From Planctomycetaceae bacterium (GTDB lineage: Bacteria; Planctomycetota; Planctomycetia; Pirellulales; Pirellulaceae): DNA of 48,829 bases. The first letter of the stretch is position 1. Each line of letters opens with the position of its first letter. Position numbers and translations under genes: made by a program. The stretch covers positions 4,338 to 53,166 of the forward strand of contig PBOG01000071.1 of the NCBI GenBank assembly GCA_002724245.1, written 5' to 3'. Positions 35,778 through 45,360 of this stretch are shown one piece after another. The notes beneath the pieces were generated by a model. It searched no databases, was not told the origin of the DNA, and saw only the letters and a list, made by a program, of their open reading frames with translations.

Positions 35778-37115
35778 TCACCTTTTGATCTGCAACTCCG
35801 GCAGTGTTTTGCGGAGCTTATCGATCCCCTCATCGGTAATCAGAAAACACTCGATGAGATTGAGCTCTTTAAGCTTCTTCAGGTTGCTGAGCTTGACGAG
35901 CCCAACGTCCGTAATTTCCCTGACTGCCCCGATGTGCAGTGACTCCAAATTCGTGAGCTGAGCGAGATGGTCCATACCAGGATCGCCAAAAATCGTCTCG
36001 TGCAGGTTGAGCCGCTGCAACTTCTTCAAACCGGCCAAATGAGAGAGTCCATCATCACTCACATCTGTGGCCCAGAGATTGAGATCGGTCAATTCAGTGA
36101 GCCCCGCCAAATGCTGCATTCCTGCGTCGCCTACCAATGTTTCACTAAGGTCCAAGACGCGCAATTTGGTCATACCCGCAACTATCTCTAGTCCGGCATC
36201 TGAAACGACGGTATCGCGCAACCTGATACGTGTCATTTGCGTCAGGCCTTGCAGATGCTGCATGCCCTTATCACCAATCTGGGTACGAAACAAAAACAGC
36301 TCCTGCAAATTGACCAAAGCGCTAAGATGGGCCATGCCTGCATCTGTAACCTGAGTGTCATCTAATCCGAGCGACTTGAGACTCGTCATTTCACGCAAAT
36401 GCTGCAAAGCGGAATCCGTGATCCCGGGCCCGTATAATTTGAGGCTCTTCAGGTGGGTAAGGCCGGCCAGGTGTGACACCCCCTGAGCTGTGACAAGATT
36501 ACAATCCCGCAAATCCAAAAGCTCCAAAGCACCGCAGGAACTTAGATGTGCTAGTCCTGCATCTGTGATATTCGCGCAACGTGTCAGATGCAGCCGCTTT
36601 AAGGCAGGAAGTTTTTCCAAATGCGCCAACCCTGCGTCTGTCACATTGGTACGCCGCAGCACCAACTCCTCAAGACCACTTAGTGCCTCCAGATCAGCCA
36701 TGCCGACATCTGTGACACCACTGTTCTGCAAATTCAGATAACGCAACGATACAGCGCCAGCCAGGTAAGCCAGGCCTTCGTCGGTAATCTCCGGCAGCGG
36801 AGCCAACAACCGTTCAAGCTGCGGTAGAGCGTCCGGCAGCCCCTTGAGATCTGCATTGCTGCCACGGGCAGGCTCCAGATCAAGCGCAATCACGTTTCCC
36901 TGTTTATTCGTTTCCAAAACCGCACCACGGTCACGCAATTGTGTAATCACTTCGGGATCGTCGGCAACAGATTCCTGGGCAGCAGTACTACCGGAACCAC
37001 CTTCACTCTCTTTAGTCGTCCCCGCGTCTGGTCTCACCGGGGTTGAAGTATTCGCCCCACAACCAATTGACATCACGGACCCGAGAAACAATCCCGCTAC
37101 CAGAAATCTAACCAT
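35778..37115 (-). CDS. Leucine-rich repeat lipoprotein
   Basis: This 445-residue protein starts with a lipoprotein-type signal (VAGLFLGSVMSIGC) and a disordered linker. From about residue 105 it has 13 full leucine-rich repeats plus a partial one, of 24-25 residues each, with the pattern (V/I)TDAGLxHLxxLxxLxxLxLxxTx. That places it in the cysteine-free RI/GALA-like class, a curved protein-binding scaffold. The start is the ATG at 37115; a TTG at 37130 lacks support. Export to the periplasm or cell surface is inferred. The next gene on the strand, a GT-C-like protein, starts 18 bases after its stop, which suggests a shared operon. Confidence 0.85.
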   Translation of the reverse strand: MVRFLVAGLFLGSVMSIGCGANTSTPVRPDAGTTKESEGGSGSTAAQESVADDPEVITQLRDRGAVLETNKQGNVIALDLEPARGSNADLKGLPDALPQLERLLAPLPEITDEGLAYLAGAVSLRYLNLQNSGVTDVGMADLEALSGLEELVLRRTNVTDAGLAHLEKLPALKRLHLTRCANITDAGLAHLSSCGALELLDLRDCNLVTAQGVSHLAGLTHLKSLKLYGPGITDSALQHLREMTSLKSLGLDDTQVTDAGMAHLSALVNLQELFLFRTQIGDKGMQHLQGLTQMTRIRLRDTVVSDAGLEIVAGMTKLRVLDLSETLVGDAGMQHLAGLTELTDLNLWATDVSDDGLSHLAGLKKLQRLNLHETIFGDPGMDHLAQLTNLESLHIGAVREITDVGLVKLSNLKKLKELNLIECFLITDEGIDKLRKTLPELQIKR

Positions 37116-37266
37116 TACCAATTCGCCCAATCAGGAACCAAGAAACTCGCTTCGCCATTACACCAGCGCAGCCTGACAATGCCAAGGCATTTCTACAATG
37201 CGTGCCTCTGTTGCAGAGGCCCACCCTCTCCTCCGGTCACCATTCGCAAACAAACAACATCGCGAG

Positions 37267-39114
37267 TCACCGGTCACGCACATCATACGCCGTCACCGAT
37301 TCCTGATCTCGTATGTAAAAACGTCCGTTGGCCACCACTGGATGGGCCCAACTCGGTCGACCGTGTGGCTGGATCTTGAAGCGACCACGTTCGCGATATC
37401 TCGCCGGATCTGCGTCCGCCAAGGCAACCTGATGGTTTTCACCAAGCAAAAACAGCATTCCATCAGCAGCCAATAACGAACCTTTGCCGACACTTCGCTT
37501 TCTCCAGGCGACTTTTCCGGTGAGAAATTCCATGCAAATCAGTCCGCCGCTTCCAAAGCCGTACATGTGGTCGCCCACCTTTACAACTCCGCCATGATGA
37601 TTCGCCATTTTCTTCTCAAAATAGACTTGCGAGGCAGAAAGTGTTCCATTGTTGTCGGCAATCCGAGCCAATCCGCCACCTGTCCCATAAGCGCTGGAGA
37701 CAAACACATGATCCCGATTGACAATCGGAGTCGCGCAGTTCGCCGTACCGTTATTTGCACCACCGTATTTCCATAACAGTTCACCGGTCTTCAAAGATAC
37801 TCCAAAAACATTCTCTCGCGCAAATTGAACAACCTGACGCCGCCCACAGATCTCCGCAACAATGGGTGAAGAATAATGGGCCGCTTCCTGGACATCACCG
37901 GTGCGCCACCGCACCTCTCCAGTCCGTTTGTCCAGCGCTGCCAGCGTACCTCCTCCACCACCTGGCGTGATGATCACCAACTCGCCTTCGACTAGAGGAG
38001 ATTCCGAGTACCCCCAACCGGGAACTCCGCCTTTCAGCTGATTCCCAAGCTGGACATGCCAGATCGTGTCACCAGTACTTGCATCGAGACATGTCACATC
38101 ACCACGTCCACCTTCTACAAACACACGATCTCCATCGAGGGCCGGAGTACCCCGCGGCCCATCTCCCATTCCATTGCGATACCCTCCATGAAATGATCTC
38201 AGCTCTTCAAGACCAAGCATCCCATCTCCACGAGGATGATTTTGCGCATAGTACGCTGCCAGTTCAGCTGCAGTTATCTCGCCATCCTTGCCGGCTTCGC
38301 GTTTCTCGAAATACTCTTTGATTTCGAGAAACGTTAATTGGCCATCGGCAGACTTGGTCTCAGAGTCTCGCTGGTCCACCGCACCAAACGGGCGTTCGAG
38401 GACGGATGCGCGAGCCTCTTCACGGGATACTTTTCCGTCTTTGTCAGTGTCGAGTTCCGCCAACAACGCTTCGCCTCGTCGAGACGCCATCAGCTTGACA
38501 TCAACGTCTTTCGCCACAGCGTCAACACGCTGAAAATAGTCACGCAACAGAGCACCAGCTTCACTCCACTGGAGGACCCCATCCCGACTCTTGTCCAGCG
38601 CTTTGAATAGGCGCTCAACTCGCGCTTTCACGAGTTCGTCTGTGCCTAGTGAAGGCTTGGACTGCGCACGATCATACTTGTTGAAATTCCATCCCAGACG
38701 AGCCAGGGCTTCGTCTTCGCTTATCGTGCCATCCTGATTGCGATCCAGTTGCGCAAATTCACTGGCAACACGACTGGCAAGCCATTGTGCGACAGGGTCC
38801 GGCTGGACTGCCCACAGAACCTTGCCATCCGTTTCATCAAACGCAATGACGTGCTCGATTCCATTCAGATCACCTTGTGTGATAACACGACCGTCCTTGA
38901 CGACCAGGGACGAATAACCAACTCCCGCAAGGTTGGTTTGCCAGGCAATTCGCGGTCCGCCATCGGGCCATTCGTGCAGAAGTTGTTTGTCGTCCGAAAC
39001 TCCATCGCGAAGCGGCCCACGCCATTGCGGCCAGTCTCCGGCAACCAGCACGCCTGCCGTACAAAACACCGAGTAGCCAACAAGAAGTGAATGCAACAAA
39101 TAAATCCTGAGCAT
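37267..39114 (-). CDS. PQQ-like beta-propeller protein with inserted EF-hands
   Basis: The 615-residue exported protein begins with a signal peptide (LLHSLLVGYSVFCTAGVLVA) and the planctomycete DWPQWRGPLRDGVS motif. One propeller blade follows (IAFDETDGKVLWAV, about 75-90). The chain then diverges into a block of EF-hand loops (about 124-300): DRNQDGTISEDE, DKSRDGVLQWSE and DTDKDGKVSREE are canonical, and three more are degenerate. The remaining propeller blades run from about 310 to the end (CLDASTGDTIWHV, ALDKRTGEVRWRT, VSLKTGELLWKY). The EF-hands would bind Ca2+. No PQQ-dehydrogenase active site is seen, so it is likely a scaffold rather than an enzyme. The start is ATG 39114; the 26 codons before it look non-coding. 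Confidence 0.8.
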   Translation of the reverse strand: MLRIYLLHSLLVGYSVFCTAGVLVAGDWPQWRGPLRDGVSDDKQLLHEWPDGGPRIAWQTNLAGVGYSSLVVKDGRVITQGDLNGIEHVIAFDETDGKVLWAVQPDPVAQWLASRVASEFAQLDRNQDGTISEDEALARLGWNFNKYDRAQSKPSLGTDELVKARVERLFKALDKSRDGVLQWSEAGALLRDYFQRVDAVAKDVDVKLMASRRGEALLAELDTDKDGKVSREEARASVLERPFGAVDQRDSETKSADGQLTFLEIKEYFEKREAGKDGEITAAELAAYYAQNHPRGDGMLGLEELRSFHGGYRNGMGDGPRGTPALDGDRVFVEGGRGDVTCLDASTGDTIWHVQLGNQLKGGVPGWGYSESPLVEGELVIITPGGGGGTLAALDKRTGEVRWRTGDVQEAAHYSSPIVAEICGRRQVVQFARENVFGVSLKTGELLWKYGGANNGTANCATPIVNRDHVFVSSAYGTGGGLARIADNNGTLSASQVYFEKKMANHHGGVVKVGDHMYGFGSGGLICMEFLTGKVAWRKRSVGKGSLLAADGMLFLLGENHQVALADADPARYRERGRFKIQPHGRPSWAHPVVANGRFYIRDQESVTAYDVRDR

Positions 39115-39283
39115 CACACGTCGCCTTTGCGCAAAGTAGTACAACGGTTCACCATGGGTTGTTATTTTCGGGCACAAACGGATTTTTGACAAGCAACCAC
39201 AGCAAACGGACTCATAGAGTGCTCACACGCTCTTTTACGAACTGGGGCAAGACCTCTGTTCAGACACCTCGATTTGGCGTGCA

Positions 39284-40825
39284 ATGGACCTCAAACCTGG
39301 TTATCTGGAAACCCCATCAGAACAAATGAGAAGGCCTGCCTTGAAAATTCTTCTGGCAAGTAGTGAAGTAGCGCCGTTCGCAAAAACTGGCGGGCTGGCT
39401 GACGTATGTGCTGCTTTACCGGTAGCTCTGGAACAACTCGGACACGAAGTCACCGTCGTCATGCCTGCATTTCGGTCCGCTTTGCAATGCCATCGACAAA
39501 TTCGGAAAACCGACTTGCAGTTATCGATACCAATCAAAAGCCAAACTCTGCATGCGCGAGTTCTTCGTAGTAGCCTGCCAGACAGCAACGTAACGCTTCT
39601 GCTAGTTGATTACCCACCGTATTTTGACCGCCAAGACCTGTACCGGGATGAGCTCCAGGATTATCCCGATAATTGTGAACGATTCACGTTCTTCAGCCGT
39701 GCCGTACTGCAAATACTCAGCCAACTTCCCGACAGCATTGACATCGTGCACTGTAACGACTGGCAAACAGGCTTGATTCCAGCATTTCTGAAACTGGAAC
39801 TGAACAGCGACTCCCGTTTTCAATCGCTTGCGTCACTTTTCACAATCCACAACCTTGCATACCAGGGACTATTTAGCCAGCACGATATGCCGGTGACAGG
39901 ACTCGACTGGCAGTTCTTTAATTGGCGGCAAATGGAATACTACGGAAAGTTGAATCTCCTTAAAACCGGCATTGTATTTGCAGATGGGCTGAACACCGTC
40001 AGCCCTACCTACGCCTTGGAAATACAAACACCTGAATTAGGCTGCGGCCTTGACGGACTACTGCGTGAAAGGGGCCAGGTATTGCAGGGTATCCTCAATG
40101 GGATCGACCAGCGCGTCTGGAATCCCAAGGTCGACCCGCATCTATTCTGTAATTACGATTCGGGCAACTGGCAAGACGGCAAGAAGCAGGGAAAAGCTGC
40201 GTTGCAGAAAGCGGTTGGCCTGCCGCGTGCGCCAAGAACGCTGATGATTGGCATTATTGGTCGCCTCACCACGCAAAAAGGCTGGGACATACTGACGCCG
40301 GTAATTGAACGCTGGGCAAGAACGCAGGAAGTGCAGTGGGTGATCCTGGGGACTGGTGACCCGCACTTCCAACGGAAATTAGAAGACCTTGGTAGAAACC
40401 ACCCACAGAAAGTCGCGGTCCGCCTGGAATTTTCCGAAGCGTCTGCTCATCAGATCGAGGCCGGTTCTGACCTGTTCCTGATGCCAAGTCATTTTGAACC
40501 GTGCGGCCTGAATCAGCTTTATAGCCTGCGCTATGGTACCGTTCCCCTTGTTCGCCAAACTGGTGGCCTCGCGGACACGGTCGTCAATGCGACTGCCGAA
40601 ACGTTGGCAACCGAACGCGCCAATGGATTCTCTTTCCGCGCCGCCACTACTGCAGCACTTGAAGAAACCCTCGATCGTGCGTCACAGATCTACCAACACC
40701 AACCGGGTACCTGGCGTCAACTCGTGGAAACCGGCATGGCACAAGATTGGTCCTGGGAACGCAGTGCTTCTGCTTACGAACGGCTCTACGAGCAACTTCT
40801 TTCCAAGCACCGTCACGATTCGTGA
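39284..40825 (+). CDS. glgA: Glycogen synthase (GlgA)
   Basis: This GT5 enzyme of 513 residues transfers glucose from ADP-glucose to the growing alpha-1,4 glucan in the cytoplasm. The N-terminal KTGGLADV loop starts at Lys34 and binds ADP-glucose. The C-terminal Rossmann domain has IGRLTTQKGWDIL near residue 325, and PCGLNQLYSLRYGTVPLVRQ followed by TGGLADTV holds the conserved acidic residue (Glu of the preceding FEP). An ATG at residue 15 is an alternative start; the first is kept as the region before SSEVAPFAKT is short. galT follows after 19 bases, so they share a transcript. PQQ/EF-hand gene 37267 is divergent from it. Confidence 0.94.
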   Translation: MDLKPGYLETPSEQMRRPALKILLASSEVAPFAKTGGLADVCAALPVALEQLGHEVTVVMPAFRSALQCHRQIRKTDLQLSIPIKSQTLHARVLRSSLPDSNVTLLLVDYPPYFDRQDLYRDELQDYPDNCERFTFFSRAVLQILSQLPDSIDIVHCNDWQTGLIPAFLKLELNSDSRFQSLASLFTIHNLAYQGLFSQHDMPVTGLDWQFFNWRQMEYYGKLNLLKTGIVFADGLNTVSPTYALEIQTPELGCGLDGLLRERGQVLQGILNGIDQRVWNPKVDPHLFCNYDSGNWQDGKKQGKAALQKAVGLPRAPRTLMIGIIGRLTTQKGWDILTPVIERWARTQEVQWVILGTGDPHFQRKLEDLGRNHPQKVAVRLEFSEASAHQIEAGSDLFLMPSHFEPCGLNQLYSLRYGTVPLVRQTGGLADTVVNATAETLATERANGFSFRAATTAALEETLDRASQIYQHQPGTWRQLVETGMAQDWSWERSASAYERLYEQLLSKHRHDS

Positions 40826-40844
40826 ATTCCGACCGAGTAGTTCT

Positions 40845-41855
40845 ATGTCCGAGGTACGTCAAGATCCAATCAGTGGCCACCGAGTGATCCTCGCTCCCGA
40901 CCGGCACAATCGCCCGGCAGCATATGATGGCCAGGAACCGCTGTCTGAAAACAAGACCTGTCCCTTCTGTGCCGGACATGAAGAATTAACCTCGAACCCG
41001 ATCTGCTGGTATCCACCCGGTACCCAGGAAGCCTATTTACGCAATTGGCGAGTACGCGTAATCGCTAACAAATTCCCGGCATTGTCGACAGCCACAACAA
41101 GCCTAAATAGTCAAACTGCGACGACTGGAGACCACGAGGGAATTCACGAAGTATTTGTGGAATCGCGTCGGCATATTGATAGTTTTGGTGAACTATCCAG
41201 TGACGAAGCTGCCTGGACCTGGTTGGCCTATCGCGAACGACTTCTCGCTATCCGGCAGCAAAAGCAATGGGCGTACGCGCAAATCTTCAAGAATTCTCGC
41301 CGCGGATCTGGTGCTTCGGTCGAACACTCGCACAGCCAGTTACTGGCCAGTCGCTTTGTACCATCCGCGTTGAGTACCGAATTGAGATCTGCGGCAGAAC
41401 ATCACCACCGCAACAAAACTTGTCTGTATTGTTCAATGATCGAATCGGAAATTGCGGGCAACCAGCGTGTCGTCATGAAAGACAAGGACCTGGTCGCATT
41501 TTGCCCCGCGGCCAGCAGATTCCCTTACGAAGTGTGGTTGTTTCCTATCACTCACCTGCCAAGATTCGAGGCGAGTACAACTTCGCTACTGGAACGCGCG
41601 TCGCGAATTCTGCAACGATTAATCCGCTCCTTTGACAGAGAATTGCGGTGTCCGCCTTACAACTACTTCCTGCACACAGCTCCCTTTGACAGCCCCCAGC
41701 AAGCTTATTTCCATTGGCACCTGGAAATCTTTCCAAGGCTGGTGACCACAGGTGGCTATGAATGGGCCACCAACAGCTTCGTGAACACGGTACCACCGGA
41801 AACCGCTGCCAGGCACTTGCGTCAACGCTGGCAACAAGTAGACGCACACCAGTAA
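40845..41855 (+). CDS. galT: GalT-family nucleotidyltransferase
   Basis: The 336-residue HIT-superfamily protein begins EVRQDPISGHRVILAPDRHN and has zinc cysteines CPFC at 39-42. The active-site triad is HSHSQ at residues 161-165, in SGASVEHSHSQLLAS; the second His (163) is the nucleophile that carries NMP. The typical uridylyltransferase reads HPHPQ or HPHGQ. HWHLEIFPRL near residue 290 closes the fold. A second pair, CLYC, is present near residue 190. Its neighbour glgA (19 bases upstream) suggests a role with ADP-glucose; GalT-family ADP-glucose phosphorylases share the HSHSQ type, from memory. The symbol denotes family, not proven substrate. The frame extends upstream inside glgA, but ATG 40845 is the first sensible start. 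Confidence 0.75.
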   Translation: MSEVRQDPISGHRVILAPDRHNRPAAYDGQEPLSENKTCPFCAGHEELTSNPICWYPPGTQEAYLRNWRVRVIANKFPALSTATTSLNSQTATTGDHEGIHEVFVESRRHIDSFGELSSDEAAWTWLAYRERLLAIRQQKQWAYAQIFKNSRRGSGASVEHSHSQLLASRFVPSALSTELRSAAEHHHRNKTCLYCSMIESEIAGNQRVVMKDKDLVAFCPAASRFPYEVWLFPITHLPRFEASTTSLLERASRILQRLIRSFDRELRCPPYNYFLHTAPFDSPQQAYFHWHLEIFPRLVTTGGYEWATNSFVNTVPPETAARHLRQRWQQVDAHQ

Positions 41856-42287
41856 CCGGCTCACCCCTGGGTTGATTTTGACTGCCAATGACAGCAGTAC
41901 CCCAGCGGCCCCGGTCGTCTGAAGCTGTCGAAAAGAAATGGTCTCGTCTCATGCTGCAGATGAGACAGCAGACAATTAGCACGATGGCGTATCTGTCTGG
42001 CATCCCAAGCACCACGACCAAGCTCGCGTCGCTACCTGGCAACAATGACAGCCAAACTGGGTAAGAGAGGCTAAGTTTCCCTTCCGGAAAGACTGTTCGA
42101 GATGTCTCCACCCTGCCGATGTATGCATCGGAGACTTGCGCCGGCAGTATCAATCGGTCACATCGCCACCGACGCATCTCCAACCGAACGCCTTCCCCAC
42201 TTACTGTCGCTGTTCAGCGATTTACACAAGATTGTCGAAGACCGAGCAGGGCTGCTCGCAACCATCGCCTACAAGGGGTACCAGAAG
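41856..42287. other. Intergenic region between galT and GH57 with two hairpins
   Basis: No gene was recognised in these 432 bases. GTCTCAT (41946-41952) and ATGAGAC (41960-41966) form a perfect 7-bp stem over GCTGCAG, starting 91 bases past the galT stop and without a T-run. CCGATG (42116-42121) and CATCGG (42126-42131) form a second one. The frame of GH57 stays open back to 42102, but that stretch resembles nothing. Confidence 0.45.
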
Positions 42288-44453
42288 ATGCCATCCACCC
42301 TTCGTTTCTGCCTGGTCTTGCATAATCACCAGCCAATCGGCAATTTCGACGACGTCTTCGAACGTGCATATCAAGACAGCTACCTTCCCTTCCTGGAGGT
42401 ATTTGAACCCTATGTGGACTTAAGCATCACATTGCACACCAGTGGGCCTTTGATGGAATGGCTGGCCCGCCATTACCCTGAATACCTGGACAGACTTGCG
42501 ACACTGGTGTCACAGCAGCGCATTGAAATATTAGGTGGAGCGTTCTACGAAGCAATCCTTACTATGATTCCACCTCGCGATCGAATTGGCCAGATCACCA
42601 GTTTTCGAGATTGGCTTGACCAGCATCTGGGAGCCAAAGTGCGGGGGATGTGGATGCCAGAGCGAGTTTGGGAACAGTCCTTAACACAGGACCTGGCCCA
42701 GGCTGGCATCGAATACACCGTACTGGACGATTTCCATTTTAGTGGTGCCGGGACAACACGGGATCCACTACATGGCTATTTTTTGACGGAAGACAATGGG
42801 TCCGTCCTTAACTTGTTTCCCGGAAGTGAACGTCTACGTTACCTGATTCCATTTGGCGAACCCGGACAAACGATTGAGCACCTGAGAATGATCGCCGACC
42901 AGGAACCTGACACCGTAGTTGTCTTTGGTGATGACGGCGAGAAATTTGGCACGTGGCCCGACACCAAAGAACATGTCTATGATCGTGGTTGGCTACGGCA
43001 GTTCTTTGACACACTCAGTGAACAAGCTGGATGGTTGAAAACGACAACCCTGGCCGACGCGATCGATCACACTCCGCCTCAAGGCACACTCTACCTGCCC
43101 GACGCCAGCTACCGTGAAATGACGGAGTGGGCTCTTCCCGTTGAAAGACAACAACATCTAGAAAATCTAACGGACACATTCCAGGACGATTCCAACTGGC
43201 AACGGCTGAAATCTTTCGTGCGTGGAGGAACCTGGCGAAACTTCAAGGTCAGGTATCCAGAAGCCAATGAGATGTATTCCCGCATGATGGCAATCAGTCA
43301 GCGAGTAGAGCGGGCAGAAGAACAAGGAGTTGCGGGTACACCTTTGTCTGCAGCACGAAAAGCACTCTACCGGGCCCAATGCAATTGCAGCTATTGGCAT
43401 GGTGCTTTTGGTGGAATTTATCTGCCCCACCTGCGAAACGCGGTCTACCAGAACCTGATCGACGCAGACCGAATCCTCGACGAAGCGCTGGGAAAAATTG
43501 GCCCGTTTATCGAAGTATCTGTGGACGACTACAATTTTGACGCGCGGCCAGAAATCCGTTTGGGCAACGATCAACTGACGTGTTTCCTGGCACCAGCAGC
43601 CGGAGGCATTCTGTATGAACTCGATGCACGAGCTATTTCCCATAATCTACTGGCCACTCTTGCCAGGCGACCAGAAGCATATCACACGCTGATCATGCAA
43701 GGCGAGAACTCAGCGCAAGAAGAAGTCGCCAGCATTCATCAGCGCATCGTATTCAAACAAAAGGGCCTGGAACAACGACTTCAGTATGATGCTCGATCCC
43801 GAAAAAGCCTGATTGACCATTTCCTGGATAATGACACCACCTTGTGTGAAATGGTCCGTGGCGATCAATCAGAGCACGGCAATTTCTCAAGTAGCCCGTT
43901 TATGAGTCGCATTCGACGCAACTCAGACCGTGTGCAAGTTCAGTTATGGAAAGAAGGAAATGCTTTCGGACTCCCACTAAAACTGACTAAAGGTGTCACT
44001 TTGTCCGCCGGATCGCCGACAATAGAAATTGCCTATTTGCTAGAAGGGCTACCAGTCGACCACGCATTCCATTTCGCAGTCGAATTAAACTTTGCTGGCT
44101 TACCAGCCGGGAACGACGACCGATACTTTCACCAGGAAGACCGGCGACTCGGACCACTGGAAACACGACTCGATCTGGAAAACATCCAGGAAGTGGGAAT
44201 GATCGATGAGTGGTTGGGAATTGACGTGCGTTGGTCGGCAAATCGCCCAACGCATCTATGGGCGCATCCTGTTGAAACAGTAAGTCAATCCGAATCCGGA
44301 TTCGAGCTAGTCCATCAATCGGTTGCCCTACTCCCGCATTGGTTTGTCCAGGGAGATGCCGACGGGCGTTGGAGCGTCGCAATGGAAGTCACGCTCGACG
44401 TTGACCCTGTATCTTTCACAAGGACCGTTGCAGCCGAATTGGCTTCTCACTAA
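42288..44453 (+). CDS. GH57 family 4-alpha-glucanotransferase / alpha-amylase
   Basis: The 721-residue cytoplasmic protein (no signal peptide) acts on alpha-1,4 glucans. Its (beta/alpha)7 barrel opens with LVLHNHQPIGNFDD, where His12 and His14 belong to the conserved GH57 region 1. Region 3 has GMWMPERVW with Glu125 at the place of the retaining nucleophile, and region 4 has VVFGDDGEKFGTWP with Asp215/Asp216 at the acid/base position. The Thermococcus glucanotransferase uses Glu123 and Asp214, a good match. QCNCSYWHGAFGGIYLPHLR (about 365-385) is the usual late region. The C-terminal half (from about 400) is a beta-rich DUF1925/DUF1926-like domain. Start ATG 42288 is preferred because AGGGG lies ten bases upstream. 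Debranching or chain transfer in glycogen use is inferred from glgA linkage. Confidence 0.85.
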   Translation: MPSTLRFCLVLHNHQPIGNFDDVFERAYQDSYLPFLEVFEPYVDLSITLHTSGPLMEWLARHYPEYLDRLATLVSQQRIEILGGAFYEAILTMIPPRDRIGQITSFRDWLDQHLGAKVRGMWMPERVWEQSLTQDLAQAGIEYTVLDDFHFSGAGTTRDPLHGYFLTEDNGSVLNLFPGSERLRYLIPFGEPGQTIEHLRMIADQEPDTVVVFGDDGEKFGTWPDTKEHVYDRGWLRQFFDTLSEQAGWLKTTTLADAIDHTPPQGTLYLPDASYREMTEWALPVERQQHLENLTDTFQDDSNWQRLKSFVRGGTWRNFKVRYPEANEMYSRMMAISQRVERAEEQGVAGTPLSAARKALYRAQCNCSYWHGAFGGIYLPHLRNAVYQNLIDADRILDEALGKIGPFIEVSVDDYNFDARPEIRLGNDQLTCFLAPAAGGILYELDARAISHNLLATLARRPEAYHTLIMQGENSAQEEVASIHQRIVFKQKGLEQRLQYDARSRKSLIDHFLDNDTTLCEMVRGDQSEHGNFSSSPFMSRIRRNSDRVQVQLWKEGNAFGLPLKLTKGVTLSAGSPTIEIAYLLEGLPVDHAFHFAVELNFAGLPAGNDDRYFHQEDRRLGPLETRLDLENIQEVGMIDEWLGIDVRWSANRPTHLWAHPVETVSQSESGFELVHQSVALLPHWFVQGDADGRWSVAMEVTLDVDPVSFTRTVAAELASH

Positions 44454-44610
44454 GCCTCTTTGCCCGTGGCGTCTACGGCTATTCCAACTCGACGCCTGGC
44501 AACGTAACCGTTGCTAGTCAGGAATATTCGCATACACGCGCGTCGATCTACCGAGGGCAACAATCTCACTGCAGTAGCTGTCCACAAGCCAGACAGCTCG
44601 TTTCTCTGGC

Positions 44611-45294
44611 TCAGTGTTTTGCGTGTCCAGCCAAAGCACTCCAATCGACTTCCAATTCTGCCTCAAGACTGCCGTGCCGCAAGTGTGCGATGACTGGTGG
44701 AACACACCGTTGTTCCAATTCACGCCAGTTCGTGTCACGGCTGACATCTTCAGATTGTTCGACCTGATTCAAAACCACACCCGCAAGTGGAAGACCACCG
44801 CGAAATGTGGCCGCAGTGATCAACGTCTGTAATGTCTGATTGATAGTACCAATCCGATCAGCAGTGACAACAATCAGCGGATACCCGAATTCGAAGATCA
44901 GATCCGCGACATAATCGTCGTCCGAAAGTGGTGACATAAGGCCACCAACTCCTTCGACCAAGACGATGTCAGAGTTGTCCTTCCAGGGCTCCAAACCGGT
45001 TCGCAGCAACGTTGCATCGACCTCCCGTTGTTCAGCACGTGCTGCCAGGTGAGGTGCAAGTGGCGCAGAAAACTCTTGCGGGCAGACATCCTCCAAGCGT
45101 AGCGGGCAACCTGCCGCGTGCCACAAATACTGAGAATCGGTGGTATTTTCCTCATCGCAACCGCTACCAGCGGGTTTGTAGACACCGACTCGATGCCCTT
45201 GACTGGCCAGTTGTCTGGCAATCAAAGCCGTCAAATACGTCTTGCCAACGCCGGTGTCGGTCCCTGTAATAAACAGACCGGGGGGATTCATCAT
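44611..45294 (-). CDS. bioD: Dethiobiotin synthetase (BioD)
   Basis: BioD closes the ureido ring of 7,8-diaminopelargonate with CO2 and ATP in biotin synthesis. The 227-residue protein begins FITGTDTGVGKTYLTALIAR, with the ATP-binding P-loop at residues 11-19. KPAGSGC follows near 40, VLVEGVGGLMSPL near 115, and VVTADRIGTINQTLQTL near 143, all expected for the family. Two consecutive ATGs (45294 and 45291) are possible; AGGA is better spaced for the second. It is divergent from aguB, with 66 bases between starts, and no other bio gene appears in the window. The gene converges with GH57 over a 157-base gap that includes a GCAACG/CGTTGC hairpin at 44499-44514. Confidence 0.93.
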   Translation of the reverse strand: MMNPPGLFITGTDTGVGKTYLTALIARQLASQGHRVGVYKPAGSGCDEENTTDSQYLWHAAGCPLRLEDVCPQEFSAPLAPHLAARAEQREVDATLLRTGLEPWKDNSDIVLVEGVGGLMSPLSDDDYVADLIFEFGYPLIVVTADRIGTINQTLQTLITAATFRGGLPLAGVVLNQVEQSEDVSRDTNWRELEQRCVPPVIAHLRHGSLEAELEVDWSALAGHAKH

Positions 45295-45360
45295 ATTCCT
45301 CTGGAGCTTGATGTACTCTGTCTTGAGCCCGGCAATGTCAACAGCACGGTACTAGAAGTC

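Noticed and set aside
42102-42287. In-frame upstream extension of the GH57 gene
   Set aside because: The extra 62 residues do not resemble the GH57 start, which normally begins right before the HNHQP motif as it does from 42288.
45118-45360. In-frame upstream extension of aguB
   Set aside because: It overlaps the start and the P-loop coding part of bioD on the other strand and adds no AguB-like sequence.
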